Assembly: GCA_037176725.1 (NCBI GenBank)
Contig: JAZBRS010000023.1
Span: 28,701,001 to 28,765,000, forward strand
Length of the DNA: 64,000 bases
Direction of reading: 5' to 3'
Source: Posidonia oceanica
Lineage: Eukaryota > Streptophyta > Magnoliopsida > Alismatales > Posidoniaceae
A program made the position numbers and the translations under genes. Positions 10,587-21,194 of the stretch are shown here, in pieces; position 1 is the stretch's first letter, and each line of letters starts with the position of its first letter. The notes below the pieces were generated by a model. The model was not told the origin of the DNA. It saw only the letters and a list, made by a program, of their open reading frames with translations, and ran no database searches.

Positions 10587-11458
10587 CCTGGATCATTGAC
10601 TCTGGTGCCTCTTCTCATATGTCAGGTACAAAAACCTTCTTTACACGTTTATCCCAGCTTTCTAATATCCGTTCTGTTGCTATCGCTGATGGCCATTCTT
10701 GTCCTGTTGATGGAGAAGGAGTTGTGCAGGCTTCTTCCCAACTTACCTTAGAACAAGTCTTATATATACCTGTTAATTTCCTTTCTATTAGTGCTATTAC
10801 AAAATAATTACTTTGTTGTGTGACCTTCTTTCATTTTCACTACACTTTTCAGGATTTACAGATGGAAAAGAGGTTTAGTTTAGGCCGTGAATGCGGTCAT
10901 GGCGTGTGTCTATTGGTTAGTGATGATATACTACGGGGATTAGCATCTGTGGCATCTACTTCAGAGCTGTCCCTTCTATGGTACTATCGGTTAGGTCATC
11001 CATCTCACAACAAACCTTACCTTGGATTTCTGTGTCTAGTTTAATTGTGAGTCCTGTTAGTTAAGTAAGCACCATCGTGCTACCTTTAAGCGTTTACGTC
11101 GTGTGTCGAGTCAAAATTTATTTCAGTTAGTCCATTGTGATATCTGGGGTCCAGTTAGAGTCCCATCTGTGTTTGGTCATCGTTATTACATTGATTTTAT
11201 TGATGATTTTCACATGCGTCTTGGGTTTATTTGCTGAAGGATCGTAGTCATATCCTTGATGTACTCAAAGTTTTTATTAATGAAATAAAAAATCAATTTG
11301 CTGTTACTCCAAAATGTTTGCGTACAGACAATACTCTTGAGTTTGTTCAATTTAGTGTTCAGTCTTACTGTGCCTCTTTGGGAATTATACATCAAACCAC
11401 TTGCTCCCACACATCTCAACAAAATGATGTTGTAGAGAGAAAATACAGACATATTTAG
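10587..11458 (+). pseudogene. copia protease and integrase remnant
   Basis: The protease domain opens with SWIIDSGASSHMSG; the aspartic protease DSGA triad is at 10598-10609. It continues through LEQVLYIPVNFLSISAITK to a stop at 10807. The GAG-pre-integrase segment (LWYYRLGHPSH) follows near 10975. The integrase core reads LVHCDIWGPVR, then RTDNTLEF, then HTSQQNDVVERKYRHI up to 11456. This preserves the three acidic residues D, D and E in order, although stops and frameshifts separate the blocks. The product would cleave the polyprotein and insert the cDNA. It is inactive here. Confidence 0.9.
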
Positions 11459-12009
11459 ATATCATGCGCACCATCATGTTACAGATGTCTGTTCCAAAGT
11501 ATTTATGGTCTGATGTTGTCTTTACTGCTGCTTATCTGATAAATAGGGTGTTCTCTGCTCCTTTAGGGGGTGAGGTTCTACTCCGGTGTCTTCGACTAGC
11601 TGCTGAGCTTTTCCTTTAATTTCTCGAGTTTTTGGGTGTGTTGCTTTCATTCAGGATCTCTCCCTTGGACTTGATAAGTTGTTTCCTAGGTCTATCAAGT
11701 GTATATTTATGGGTTACTCTAGGACTCGGCGGGGTTATAGGTGTTTTCATTCTCCCACCGGTATTTTGTTTTTGCCAATGTCACATTCTTTGAGTCTCAA
11801 TCGTACTTTGATGGTCTTACATTTGAAGTTGAGTGCCTCCCTTTACCGTCTGTAGTCGAGTCATCTGCCACAACTGATAATGAACCTCCTACTATCAACA
11901 AGGAGATGTCCCGTCTTTTGCAGGTATATCGTCGCCACTAGCAAATACAAGCGCCTCCTTCGACAGAATCATCTTCCTCCACGGATGTAAATCAACACCT
12001 CACCAGTTT

Positions 12010-12836
12010 TGACCTTCCAATTGCACTACGAAAGGGTAAACGTTCATCCACTGCTCATCCCATTTCAAATTTTGTTTTCAATGACTCTCTTCACTCAAGC
12101 TTTCGTAGTTTTGCACTGTCTATTTCTTCTAAATCTGTTCATAGGAACTGTCAGGAGGTACTACTAATACCTCATTGGAAGACAACCGTGGACGAGGAAA
12201 TAGCCGTACTAATATCTCATGGCACTTGGGAGTTGGTGACCGGCCCTATTGGAGTTACTATAGTCACCTGCAAATGGGTTTATATTGTAAAGCACAAGGC
12301 AGATGGCACAGTGGACAGGTACAAAGTTAGATTGGTAGCAAGGAGCTTCACTTAGACATATAGTATAGACTATACAGAGACTTTTTCACCAGTGGCCAGG
12401 CTTAATTTTATCAAGGTCATTTTTTCCATTGCCATCAATCATTCACAGGAGATGTGCCAGTTGGATGTGAAAAATGCCTTCTTATATGATAATTCGATAG
12501 CTTTGGAGCAACTTCTAGGGTATCCTGTTTAGGAAGAGGATAGAGTGTGTAGACCGAAGAAGGCTATCTATGGCTTAAAACAGAGTCCCAGTGCTTAGTT
12601 TGAAAAGTTTAGTTAGGTGGTTATGGCAGGTGGGTTCAATAGATGTGTGGTCGATTACTCAGTCTTCTACAAGAGGACTACTAGTGGATGTGTGTTGCTA
12701 GCAGTCTATGTTGATGACATATTGCTGACAGGTAGTGATGTTGCACATATTAGAGAGGCAAAAGAGTATCTTAGAACACACTTTGTCACCAAGGATATAG
12801 GGAAGCCATGGTACTTTTTGGGCATTGAGTTTGCAT
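12010..12836 (+). pseudogene. copia reverse transcriptase remnant (first part)
   Basis: The end of integrase and start of RT read LPIALRKGKRS...HPISNFV, then WKTTVDEEIAVL...GTWELV, CKWVYIVKHKADG, YKVRLVARSFT, DYTETFSPVARL, QLDVKNAFL, AIYGLKQSP and LAVYVDDILLTGSD. The catalytic box YVDD is intact at 12707-12718. In-frame stops at 12353, 12530, 12596 and 12614 sit where related copia proteins have Gln or Trp, so each is explained by one transition. The frame ends at GIEFA, where a hAT MITE is inserted at 12837; the RT sequence resumes at 13532. Confidence 0.93.
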
Positions 12837-13523
12837 TAGGGATGCACACGGTTCGGTTAGAACCGATTAATCGAACCGAACCGAACTATTTTTGATGGTT
12901 TGGTTTGGTTTAGATTTGTTGAATGGTTCGGTTCGATTCTTAAATTTTGGAACCGTTTTTAGTGGTTCGGTTTTTGGTTCTGGGTATGGTTAACCAAACC
13001 AAATCGAGAATCGATCCATATATTAATATATTATATATATATATAAATATTTTACATCTCCACCCTTCATTTACCATTGGATTAAATGGATTTAAATATC
13101 TACCATTCATTTTTATTCAAAGTAATATAAAAGCTTTTTACATTTCAATCCTCAAGAAATGATTTGATTCAATGATCTTATGTACAGTTTTACACTACCT
13201 AACACTATAAAATTTGAGAAAGGATCAATTACAAATGGAATACAATTATTCATTGAAATGTATGTCTATTTGTGCATATTTTTTTTTGTAGGCCAACAAA
13301 ATATATTGTATAAGTAATGTAGAAGTTATAATACTGTTGAATCATGTTTTGATAGATATTTAGATTAAAAACCGAGAATCGAACCGAACGGTTCGGTTCA
13401 GTTCGGTTCTAAGTATATATATGGTTCGGTTCGGTTCCAATATAATGAGAACCGATAGATACGGTTCGGTTCATGGTTCTTGTCAGAACCGAATCGAACC
13501 AAATCAAACCATGTGCACTCCTA
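12837..13523. mobile_element. hAT-type MITE, 687 bp, with 8-bp target-site duplication
   Basis: The ends are TAGGGATGCACACGGTTCGG at the left and, read from the right end inward, TAGGAGTGCACATGGTTTGA, a typical hAT terminal inverted repeat. GTTTGCAT flanks both sides exactly (12829-12836 and 13524-13531), the 8-bp duplication expected for hAT. Subterminal AACCGAACC/GGTTCGGTT motifs are repeated in both ends, and the centre is AT-rich with a TA microsatellite near 13020. There is no transposase. Removing it rejoins the copia RT as GIEFA-YTREKMAL, which confirms the boundaries. Confidence 0.94.
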
Positions 13524-13531
13524 GTTTGCAT

Positions 13532-13997
13532 ATACCAGGGAGAAGATGGCACTGTCTTAAAGGAAGTATGTTCATGATCTTTTTCAGGAGACAGGACTTT
13601 TGGACTGTAAGCCAGAGAGTACACCTATTGAGCAGACTCCATCCTTCTGGGATACCACTTCAGAGTTGTTATTGAGCAGACTCCATCCTCCTGGGATACC
13701 ACTTCAGAGTTGTTAGAGGATCCGAGTCAGTACAGATGATTGATTGGAAAATTCATATACTTGACAGTTACTAGGCCTGATATATCATATGCAGCTAGTC
13801 TACTAAGCCAATTCATGCATGAGCCTAGGAGAGTACATTGGAGTGGAGCCTTGCGTGTTCTTGCATATGTAAAGGGCGCACCACGAAAGGAGTTGGTTTA
13901 CAGGAGGAGTGGCTATATGAGAGTTGAAGCCTATTTAGACTCAGGATATGCTGGAGACAGAGGAGATAGGAAGTCTACGTCAGGCTTTTGTATATAT
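13532..13997 (+). pseudogene. copia RT end and RNase H remnant, interrupted
   Basis: The reading resumes after the MITE as YTREKMALS, RKYVHDLFQETGLLDCKPESTPIEQ. It is thrown out of frame by a 44-bp tandem duplication, and continues from 13740 as LIGKFIYLTVTRPDISYA, LSQFMHEPRRVHW, ALRVLAYVKGAPRKELVY and SGYAGDRGDRKSTSGFCIY. The WRSKKQ-type segment expected next is absent because a gypsy LTR begins at 13998. Confidence 0.92.
13627..13714. repeat. 44-bp tandem duplication inside copia pol
   Basis: 13627-13670 and 13671-13714 are identical apart from one T/C difference (ATCCTTCTGG against ATCCTCCTGG). Forty-four is not a multiple of three, so it shifts the RNase H frame. The near identity suggests it is younger than most substitutions in this copy. 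Confidence 0.95.
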
Positions 13998-16124
13998 TGT
14001 AGACATCCCAATTTGACACCTAGTCGGCGGATTTTATCCAGAGAAGCGTGCTCGGAAGCGGTGGACCCTACTTTTGACCCAAACCAACCCAAAACTCTCC
14101 AAACCAACCTAAAACCCTCCAAACCTACCTAAGCTCATTTTATACCAAAGCCTAGGTTCATTAGCAGCCCAACAAACCCTGCGGCAGGCCTTGTTGAGAC
14201 AGGAGGCTCTTGTCGCTTGGCCCAGCGGCGACTAGTGTTGTTGCCCATCATAGAGGCGACTGGTGCTATCGTCATGCAGAGCGGCGACAAACCTGTAACT
14301 TTTTCTTCCTACCGTGCCATTTTCAAACCCACCGCGCGTGCCGACCAACCACTTACTCGCCGTCACCTCCGGAAGACTTTCGCGACCTGGCCACTTACTT
14401 CCTGTCAGCAGCACTTACTCCCCGTCCCCTCCGACCTGCCGCGACCTCCTGCCACCGTCCTTCCCGTGTAGAGCTTGTCGTTAAAACCCACGAAACCCAA
14501 CACATTTTTTCCGACTGGCAATCACACCAAAATTCCGAGAGCACCAGTGAGCACCGACCCTCCCCGAGTGATCCTGAGTGTTCCCCCGCGTGTGAGGAGC
14601 GATCCTGAGTGTTCCTCAGCCTCCTAGCCGCTTCCGAGCTCGCCGTCCGACCGCCGAACCCATCACCGCCGACCAACAACACGGCAATACTCTCCGGCCA
14701 CACTGCAGCACCTCCAACCAATCAAGCACCTCCTATACGATCCCCAGGCGTCCCTGAGTGCAGCCCAACCCCGTTGAGCTGCCGTCGTTGCCCCTTGCGT
14801 CGCCGCAGCTCCGGCCGATCTCATTGCCGGTGACCCGCGTCGGGAGGCAAAGCCGAGCCCCCGCACAGGTGCAAAACCGTTCCTCCTCCTTTCTCGGACC
14901 TCCTTTAAGCTCCCTTGATCCTCTCCGAGCGTCGTGGTGGTGTCTCGTAGCCTGTTGGCCTTCCTTAAGGCTGGCGGACGTGGATGTCACCGGCGAAAAG
15001 AGGTGGGGGTGGGGAGAGAGATCTATATGTCCATTTTCGATTTTAAATGTATGTGTGTGTTCCTGGGAACGTCGTCGAGCTTCCCTGATCCTTAGTTGTA
15101 TTTTTAGCATCGCCGGCGGCCCGGGATTTGGCAACAAAGCCCGGCCACCGGATTGCCAGGTGTGTCGCCACTTCTAGCGGCGACTATACTGTATATTTGG
15201 CAGTCCTCTGGTCGGACTTTGTGCCGGTGTATCTCGCGACTTCGGCACTCATTTTGTAAAATAACTGCATGAATGTATTCCCCTATATGCCATCTAGATC
15301 TGTATGTGTTTGTTTGCTTGTTTTACAATCGTTTGCATAACTAGATCGACCGGCGAAGTTCGCTGCCTGGCCTGCCTGAAGCAGCCTTGGCCGTCAGTCG
15401 GAGCGGCGACATGTGCCGTCGCCGCGCATACCGGCGACGTACACTGTCGCCATGGTGACCGGCGACTCAGGCCAGGTTCAGATAGTAGACTGAGCCCCTT
15501 TGTTTGCCGCCTTGTTCTTAACTCGCTTTGCTCAGATTTCGTTTTCCTGTTTTGTTTATCATTGCATTATGTTATTTCAACTTATGTTAGTCGTTTTGGC
15601 ATGGTTTTCACTAAGCTTAGCATATTTTACGAATACATGTTGCATGCCGCCTCCTTGCATTGCATGGTTTTTCCTTCGACGTTTTGTTACGCGCCTGCAT
15701 TGCATCTAGGGCGATGATGCTTACTGTTTGAACTTATTTGGAACCGTGGCACGTTCGGTTTAGATACCAACAACGCCGCTGAGCACATAGATCACATGTT
15801 TTGTTTTCCCTCATGCATCATGGCATTAAGCATATATTTAAACATGTTAAAGCATTCCTCGCCTACGGGCGTACAGTTCATGGCAAGTACTACCTACATT
15901 CCCGCACATGCGAGCAAAAAGCTTAGAAAGACCGATTCCGGACTTATCGGGGGTGCTTAACACCTTTCCCGTTCGTAACAGGAGTCCTTACCCTTTCTCT
16001 TGACACGCAATGACCATTATGCCTTTATCCTAGGCACGAGTCATATTTTTGCATAACATAGCATGCATTTGCATGTTTTGTCATGCTTTCTTCGATTTTC
16101 CTTGTCTTCTGATTTAATAGACTA
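13998..16124 (+). repeat. 5' LTR of Tat/Ogre-like element, about 2.1 kb
   Basis: The left end TGTAGACATCCC is fixed by the break in copia coding sequence. The right end is placed just before GG-TGGCGACTC. The last 250 bases contain GGACTTATCGGGGGTGCTTA, ACACCTTTCCC and AGGAGTCCTTACCC, a block I recognise as typical of Tat/Ogre LTR ends. The first kilobase is rich in C/G with several spurious open frames. The right boundary has no second LTR to check it against. Confidence 0.7.
14081..14131. repeat. 2.5 copies of a 20-bp C/A-rich repeat in the LTR
   Basis: 14081-14100 and 14101-14120 are two 20-bp units that begin AAACCAACC and end CTCC. A partial third unit, AAACCTACCTA, follows. Confidence 0.8.
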
Positions 16125-16126
16125 GG

Positions 16127-16135
16127 TGGCGACTC
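16127..16135 (+). other. primer-binding-site-like motif, tRNA-Arg type
   Basis: TGGCGACTC follows the putative LTR end after GG. Tat/Ogre elements commonly use a primer site that begins this way. The match weakens after nine bases (CTATTTTTGC follows), so the site is decayed or only approximate. Confidence 0.5.
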
Positions 16136-17345
16136 TATTTTTGCTTTATCTTTTGTTTTCTTTGCCGTTCTCCGTGGCCTTTCTTTTTCGCCCGTGCTAG
16201 TCGATTCCAGCATCTCGGTTCGAGGCGTGGTCACGACAGCTGTCAACTTTGCTGGGGATGCAAGACTTCGGCTTTCGTTTTGGTTTTTTCGCTTGCATGG
16301 TTTTTTCGCTTGTGCTTGCCCTACCTGCTTGCCTTTATGCTTATCCATGCTTTATCTGCTTAGTGCCATGCTTACATGCTTTTGAGTGGTGAATGTTTTG
16401 TTTTACACAATTGCTATGCCACCATACATGCACATGCCATGTATACATGCTTTTTGATGTGATGAATGTTTCCTTTCACCATCATGCACACAACACTTGC
16501 ACATGCCATGCATATGCATCTTGTTTTGGTATATGATTGCTTGTATGCCATGACTTGATGTTTCTTTCTCTTTTATGTTTTTGCCATGCCTAGGATATTG
16601 GAAACATGCTTGCTTCCTCTTTGGCTTAATTTAAAAATAACAAATAAAGCCAAACAATAAAACTTAAGCACAACTAGAGCCAAAATTTGCAGTTCTCCCC
16701 TTTTGGCTAAATAAAAGGCAAGTAAAACACTTAATAGCATATCTGCATGATTGAATATTTAGAAAGCATGCATCTTCTCATTCTTGAGTCCACCCACTTA
16801 GTCTGAGAAGGACAGTCTCGGTCTCTTATTCCATCGCTTTAGAGTGGGGTGAGCTGGTCGGTCTGTCCCCCCTGTCTGGGGTTGCGTCGGTGTTAGTAAA
16901 GGGTACAACTCATGCTTTGGCAGGGTCGATGCTTTTAACACACCACTCGTTGTTTGCCTGAGCTTTGCCCAGGATTTAGACGGGGACTTACTTTCTGACT
17001 TGAGTCGATAAACCCATATCCCTTGTGTGCTTGTCCGAGTATACAACCTACTCGGGACATACATGGTGAGAGAGCGCATAATAGGACATTCATCAGTATG
17101 TATGCCATTCATATCACCATAATCACTTGCATTGCGTCTTCTGTCCAGGTCCTAACCTGATTTGCTTTGCCTGTTTATAGGTAAGTGCGAGGTCCTCAGT
17201 CGGAGCTCGAGCGTCTCTGTCCCGGGCAGCTCCCCGTGGTCCCCTTCTTTTCTCGGGTTGTTTGTCGCCTTAGACGATATCTCGTCCTAGGACTTGTGCA
17301 TCTCCTTTTCGCTGCAACCCTATCCTTACTCGCTCGCGGTCAGCC
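16136..17345 (+). other. non-coding leader of the gypsy element
   Basis: No conserved protein is seen. 16376-16510 contains two imperfect copies of a CATG-rich segment (GTGATGAATGTTT-like, then CATGCACATGCCATG). Tat/Ogre elements usually have a long leader, sometimes with an extra reading frame; none can be supported here. Confidence 0.55.
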
Positions 17346-19570
17346 ATGGCCCAGCATACCAGCGAGCCTCTTGTTTCTGTTGCTTTGGAGGAGATACCCA
17401 TCTTGGTTTCTCCTACTACTGTAGCTTCCTCTTCTCTCCATGCATTCCGTTTCCGGGTGCATGATGACCCTCTGTATATCACGGGGGAACCGCGGGTCAT
17501 AATCAGTCTAGAGTCCGTCACCGACTTTGTCGTGGTGACCACCACTCGGGCTCTGTATACCCCTCCTTTCGCCCTTTCCTCGGGCTTTCCTGTTTCAGGA
17601 ATTCAGCCGGCTGCGGTTACTTCTGCTGTAGGGTCTGTCCCTCTCAGCTCTTTTGCTTTCGTGCCCCCTTCAACAGCTATCCCTTTGCATCCCGGCTCGT
17701 CGGTCGACGGGTCTTCTGCCATGCGAGCATAGTATCTGTTGGCCACGACCCAGAGGTTGCAGGGCATGGCCTTTTCTTCTAATCCTGTTCCCTCGCTCCC
17801 TCCTCCTCTGATCCTTGAGGTTCCTGTGCAGTCCTTTGTAGTTTTGCAGGCTCACCACGCTGCTTTTCCGCCCTTACCATCGTCCCAGCTCCTCACAGCT
17901 TCGGCGATGGAGGCGCTCTATCGGCCTCCTGCACCCACACAATACTATGCATAGCATGCAACTCCATCACCTGGTGGACAGTTCTCCTGATTGGCAGGGG
18001 CACAGCATCTCCTGAACCTGTAGCTCAGAACCGTACCGGCGCAACAGCTGCTGCTCCCACACACTGCATAATACACCGCACAGCATGCTATTCAATCTTC
18101 CCCTGTGCATCAGTAGATTCGGGTCTCAGCATGCATGTCACCACACTCTGCACCATCGCACGAGTATGCTGACCCTTACGCTTTGGCACCAGGCGGCGTG
18201 GTGGTGGATCCGGAGGAGCGCTTTCACGCGACCCACACAGCATACGCGGCACCTGCCTTAGCTGCACCTGTCTTGACAACAGCAACTTCGGACGCCTTCC
18301 TAACCAGGATGGGTGATCTAGAGAGAACACTTCGTCAAGTGTAAGGTCAGGACTGCCAGTCCTACAAATTCCGGGACCTCTGTTACTTTCCAGAGGCGAC
18401 ACTCCCATCGAAATTCCAAATCCTGGATTTTGACAAATACAACGGTAGAGGCTGTCCAATTGCACATCTGAAGGCATACTGCAGCGACCTTGCTCAGTTT
18501 CAGGCTGACGACAGGCTGCTGATTCGCTTGTTCCAGAAGAGTCTGACGGGGCCTGCTTTCAAGTGGTTTACATCTCTTAACATGGCCACCATAAGACTTG
18601 GAACGACCTTTTCCAGACGTTCCTGGAGTAATATTCCTTCAATCTTGACCTGATCCCTAAGCGCGAGGATCTTGTCACTCTTTAGTAGAAGTCCCACGAA
18701 CCATTCGGGGAGTACATCGACCGCTGGCGCACCCTAGCCTCCCAGGTCAAAGATAGACCCTCGGACGAGAGTCTATTGAGATCATCATCAGGGGAGCGCA
18801 ATCAGCGACTGGGACTCTGCTTAGCATCCAACCCGTCACTAGCTTTGCATCGCTGACTCGAGCTGACGCTCGCGTGGAAAGTTCGCTGCGGAGTGGGAAC
18901 TTCCCCGCTTTCACTGAATTCGCAAAGCAAGCCACCGCCTTCAGCAGCAGTAACAACAACAAGAACAACAGCAGCAACAAAGGCAACGACGACTCCGACG
19001 TCTGCCACTACAAGAAACCGACTGTCGCTTGCATCGATTCTCCCGCAGAGCCTGCCTTCACAGCCAGTCAGCCTGGTTCATCTCAGCTTGCATCTGCACA
19101 CAGCTTAGCATACACCACATAGAGCACTGCCACCGTTGAGCCGGTGCATCACGTCACACTAGCTCGGCAAGGACAACAGCCTAAACAAAGACGAGGCCGT
19201 CATACTGAGAGCGACTTCACCCCACTTGGTGAACCGCTAAGTGCCGTATTTCCTCAGGTTATGTCACTTTTGAGACTTTCGGAAACTCGTTTGCCACCAA
19301 ACTTTCTTCCATGGTGGTACGATGCGAGCGTGCATTGCGATTACTATCGAGCCACAGGGCACTCGATGGATAATTGCCACTCATCGGGACGTCATTCAGA
19401 ACTTGATTGACAACAGAGTCATCGTTGTCAGTCCACAGGAGGCTGCACACGTACCTGCACATCCTAGCATAGCCAGCCTTTCCTCGCCTGAGCCTGCAAG
19501 CTCCGAGGATCCTGGGACCTCAGGGTCTATCTTCTTACGCCCGTTCTTGCGGATTCCAGCCCTTCCTTGA
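17346..19570 (+). pseudogene. Tat/Ogre-type gag, degenerate
   Basis: The start ATG at 17346 is in good plant context (GCCATGG). An N-terminal region rich in Ala, Pro and Ser stays in one frame to about 18595, interrupted by single stops at 17730, 17952 and 18342 among others. The retrotransposon gag core follows: YFPEATLPSKFQILDFDKYN, GCPIAHLKAYC, DDRLLIRLFQKSL and GPAFKWFTSL (18384-18590). A one-base deletion near 18592 shifts the frame; WNDLFQTFLE, REDLVTL and HEPFGEYIDRWRTLASQVKD then follow. After another shift come FTPLGEPLSAVFPQV and the knuckle-like HCDYYRATGHSMDNC (19333-19377), then LRHVIQNLIDNRVIVV. The DFTPL/CxYH...H...C/LIDN order is characteristic of Tat/Ogre gag. Most stops sit at former CAG, CAA or CGA codons. 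Confidence 0.87.
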
Positions 19571-21194
19571 TGGATCCCTCCGATCTCATCGATTTGATCT
19601 CTTCTCCAGTTTTTTCCTAGCCTTGTTCGCAGAGGGCCCGGCTTAGAGTTCGCCTGTCTGCCAAGCACCGGTCCGAGTCTGCAAGCACACCTCAGATCCC
19701 GACAAAGGTGCAGATCCGTAACAATGGCAGTCTCAGCAACTACAGTAGTACTGGCAGAGCAAACAACGGCAGCAAGCAGCAAACAATGGGGACCAGTGTT
19801 GTATCCTTTGCCTGTTTCCTTTTTGCATTCCTTTTCTAAAAAAAGAAAAAACAGAAAAACACAAAAAAAATCGGAAAAGCAAAAAATAAATAAAATAAAA
19901 TAAAAAAAGCAAAAAGCAAAAAAAAAAATAAAAAACTGAAAAGCAAAAAATCTACATGCCAACCTTTGCTCAATGAGGAAAATCAGGAAGCAAGCCTACT
20001 GGAAGGAAAGAGTAACCCTTCCTCAATTGACACTACCTTGATGACTAGGTAAGTGAGAGAGCCACCATCCATCGAGAGTAGGACGAAGTGTCCAAACTCC
20101 ATGAGGGACCTGCACCTCCCAAAGGGAGAACAAAATGTTAGGACGACTGAGAGAGTGAGCCGAAAACATATATATTCGCATGGGCATAAAAGAAAAACAT
20201 GCAGACAGAAGACGAAGACAGAAGTCAGCCCAAGAGAGGGACGTGCAGATTAACTTTATCCCCACCATACCTTGGAGAGGAGTTGGAGCATGCGCCTGGA
20301 CAACTCCCATCTCCAGATGGACTAGCCATCCCTTCCTATAGCAAAAGTCTCTAGTCCAGACCAGACGCCTATTTACCTCCAAGCCAGGGATAGAGCGAAT
20401 CCAAGCGTCCGTGAGGGAGTAAAAAAGAAAAAAAAGAAAATCTCAAAAGAGCAGGTGTAGGACCCAAAGGAGTTTGGCACGGAGCCCGATCCGTTACCCA
20501 CAGAGGACTTGAGTGTCACCACCCACCAAGGAGAGCCACCTACAACTTGTGAGTCCTGGTAGAGTTCGAGTTGAGGGCTTCCTCCATTCCAGCAGACATG
20601 AATGCTTTCCAACATAACTGAGGGTCGACAAATAAAAACCTCTAATAATCAATTATCTTGCTTGAACACTGCTACCTGCTTCATATGCATAACCTCGCAG
20701 GATCAACTCCAGCATTTCCAGCCAGGGACAGTTGCTTCCTGGTCAGGGTACATATATCAGAGCACATTCAGAACAAGCCTGCCACAACCAACAGTGCAAA
20801 CCTGGTAGCTTCTATCAACGCACGGATCTAGTACAGAACTGCAAGCCCAGAACAGCACTACAGACATTCCATGTCCCATAAGCGTCAAATGTGGACATCA
20901 GGCATGGACAACAAGCATTGACAACCAGCGATAGCACTCTCTCTGCAGTCAGCAACAAGTAAACCCGCCTTCGGAGGTGAGTATTAGCAAACAAACGTTA
21001 TCCAGCGCCTCAGCCAGTATTCAACAACAATGGTCTGGGGGCACCTGCAGACCAGACTCCTCGACAGACTTCTCACGGCAAAACTAGCCGACTTGCCCCG
21101 TCTGCTTTCGCATCCCCCTTTGCCTCGTTCATGAAGCGGGCCTTTTTGCGTCTCGATACCAGGGGCATCTCGTTTGTCCTTCGATATCAACCTA
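19571..21194. other. non-coding region between gag and satellite array
   Basis: No pol domain or other gene recognised. 19837-19945 is an A-rich low-complexity tract. The last 50 bases (about 21145-21194) contain degenerate matches to the satellite monomer, for example CTCGTTTGTCC against GCGTTTTGTCA and TTCGATATCAACCTACTATC against the TCGGTTGAC...CTATC part of the monomer. The array border is therefore gradual. By position this corresponds to the 3' untranslated part of the gypsy element. Confidence 0.55.
19837..19945. repeat. A-rich low-complexity tract
   Basis: Runs of A interrupted by G, C and T (AAAAAAGAAAAAACAGAAAA and similar). Confidence 0.9.

Larger units (their letters stand above)
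8992..13997 (+). mobile_element. Ty1/copia retrotransposon, 3'-truncated by a later insertion
   Basis: The domain order LTR, primer site, gag, protease, integrase, RT, RNase H on the plus strand is diagnostic of Ty1/copia. The element holds one 135-bp LTR and decayed coding sequence with many stops and frameshifts. Two later events are visible: a hAT MITE at 12837-13523 and a 44-bp tandem duplication at 13627-13714. The RNase H reading stops after STSGFCIY at 13997, exactly where a gypsy LTR begins with TGTAGACATCCC. The C-terminal RNase H, polypurine tract and 3' LTR are absent from the window. Confidence 0.93.
13998..21194 (+). mobile_element. Tat/Ogre-like Ty3/gypsy element, 5' part, no pol recognised
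   Basis: An LTR beginning TGTAGACATCCCAATTTGAC is followed by a TGGCGACTC primer-site-like motif at 16127, a long leader, and a gag of Tat/Ogre type (17346-19570). I recognise no protease, RT, RNase H or integrase between the end of gag and the satellite array at 21195. The element is therefore either a non-autonomous derivative or has had pol deleted. Insertion into the copia element is shown by the clean break in RNase H at 13997. The five bases before the LTR, TATAT, would be the target site. The 3' LTR is not in the window. Confidence 0.75.

Noticed and set aside
14081..14131. Interstitial telomere repeat (CCCTAAA-like)
   Set aside because: The unit is 20 bp and C/A-rich, with no run of seven-base telomere units.
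14210..15720. Open frames of 130-139 codons in the C/G-rich part of the gypsy LTR
   Set aside because: Overlapping frames on both strands, biased composition (Pro, Arg, Ser), no conserved motif, and location inside an LTR.
19571..21194. Pol (protease, RT, integrase) of the gypsy element
   Set aside because: No DSGA-type, YVDD/FIDD-type or integrase motif could be read in any frame.
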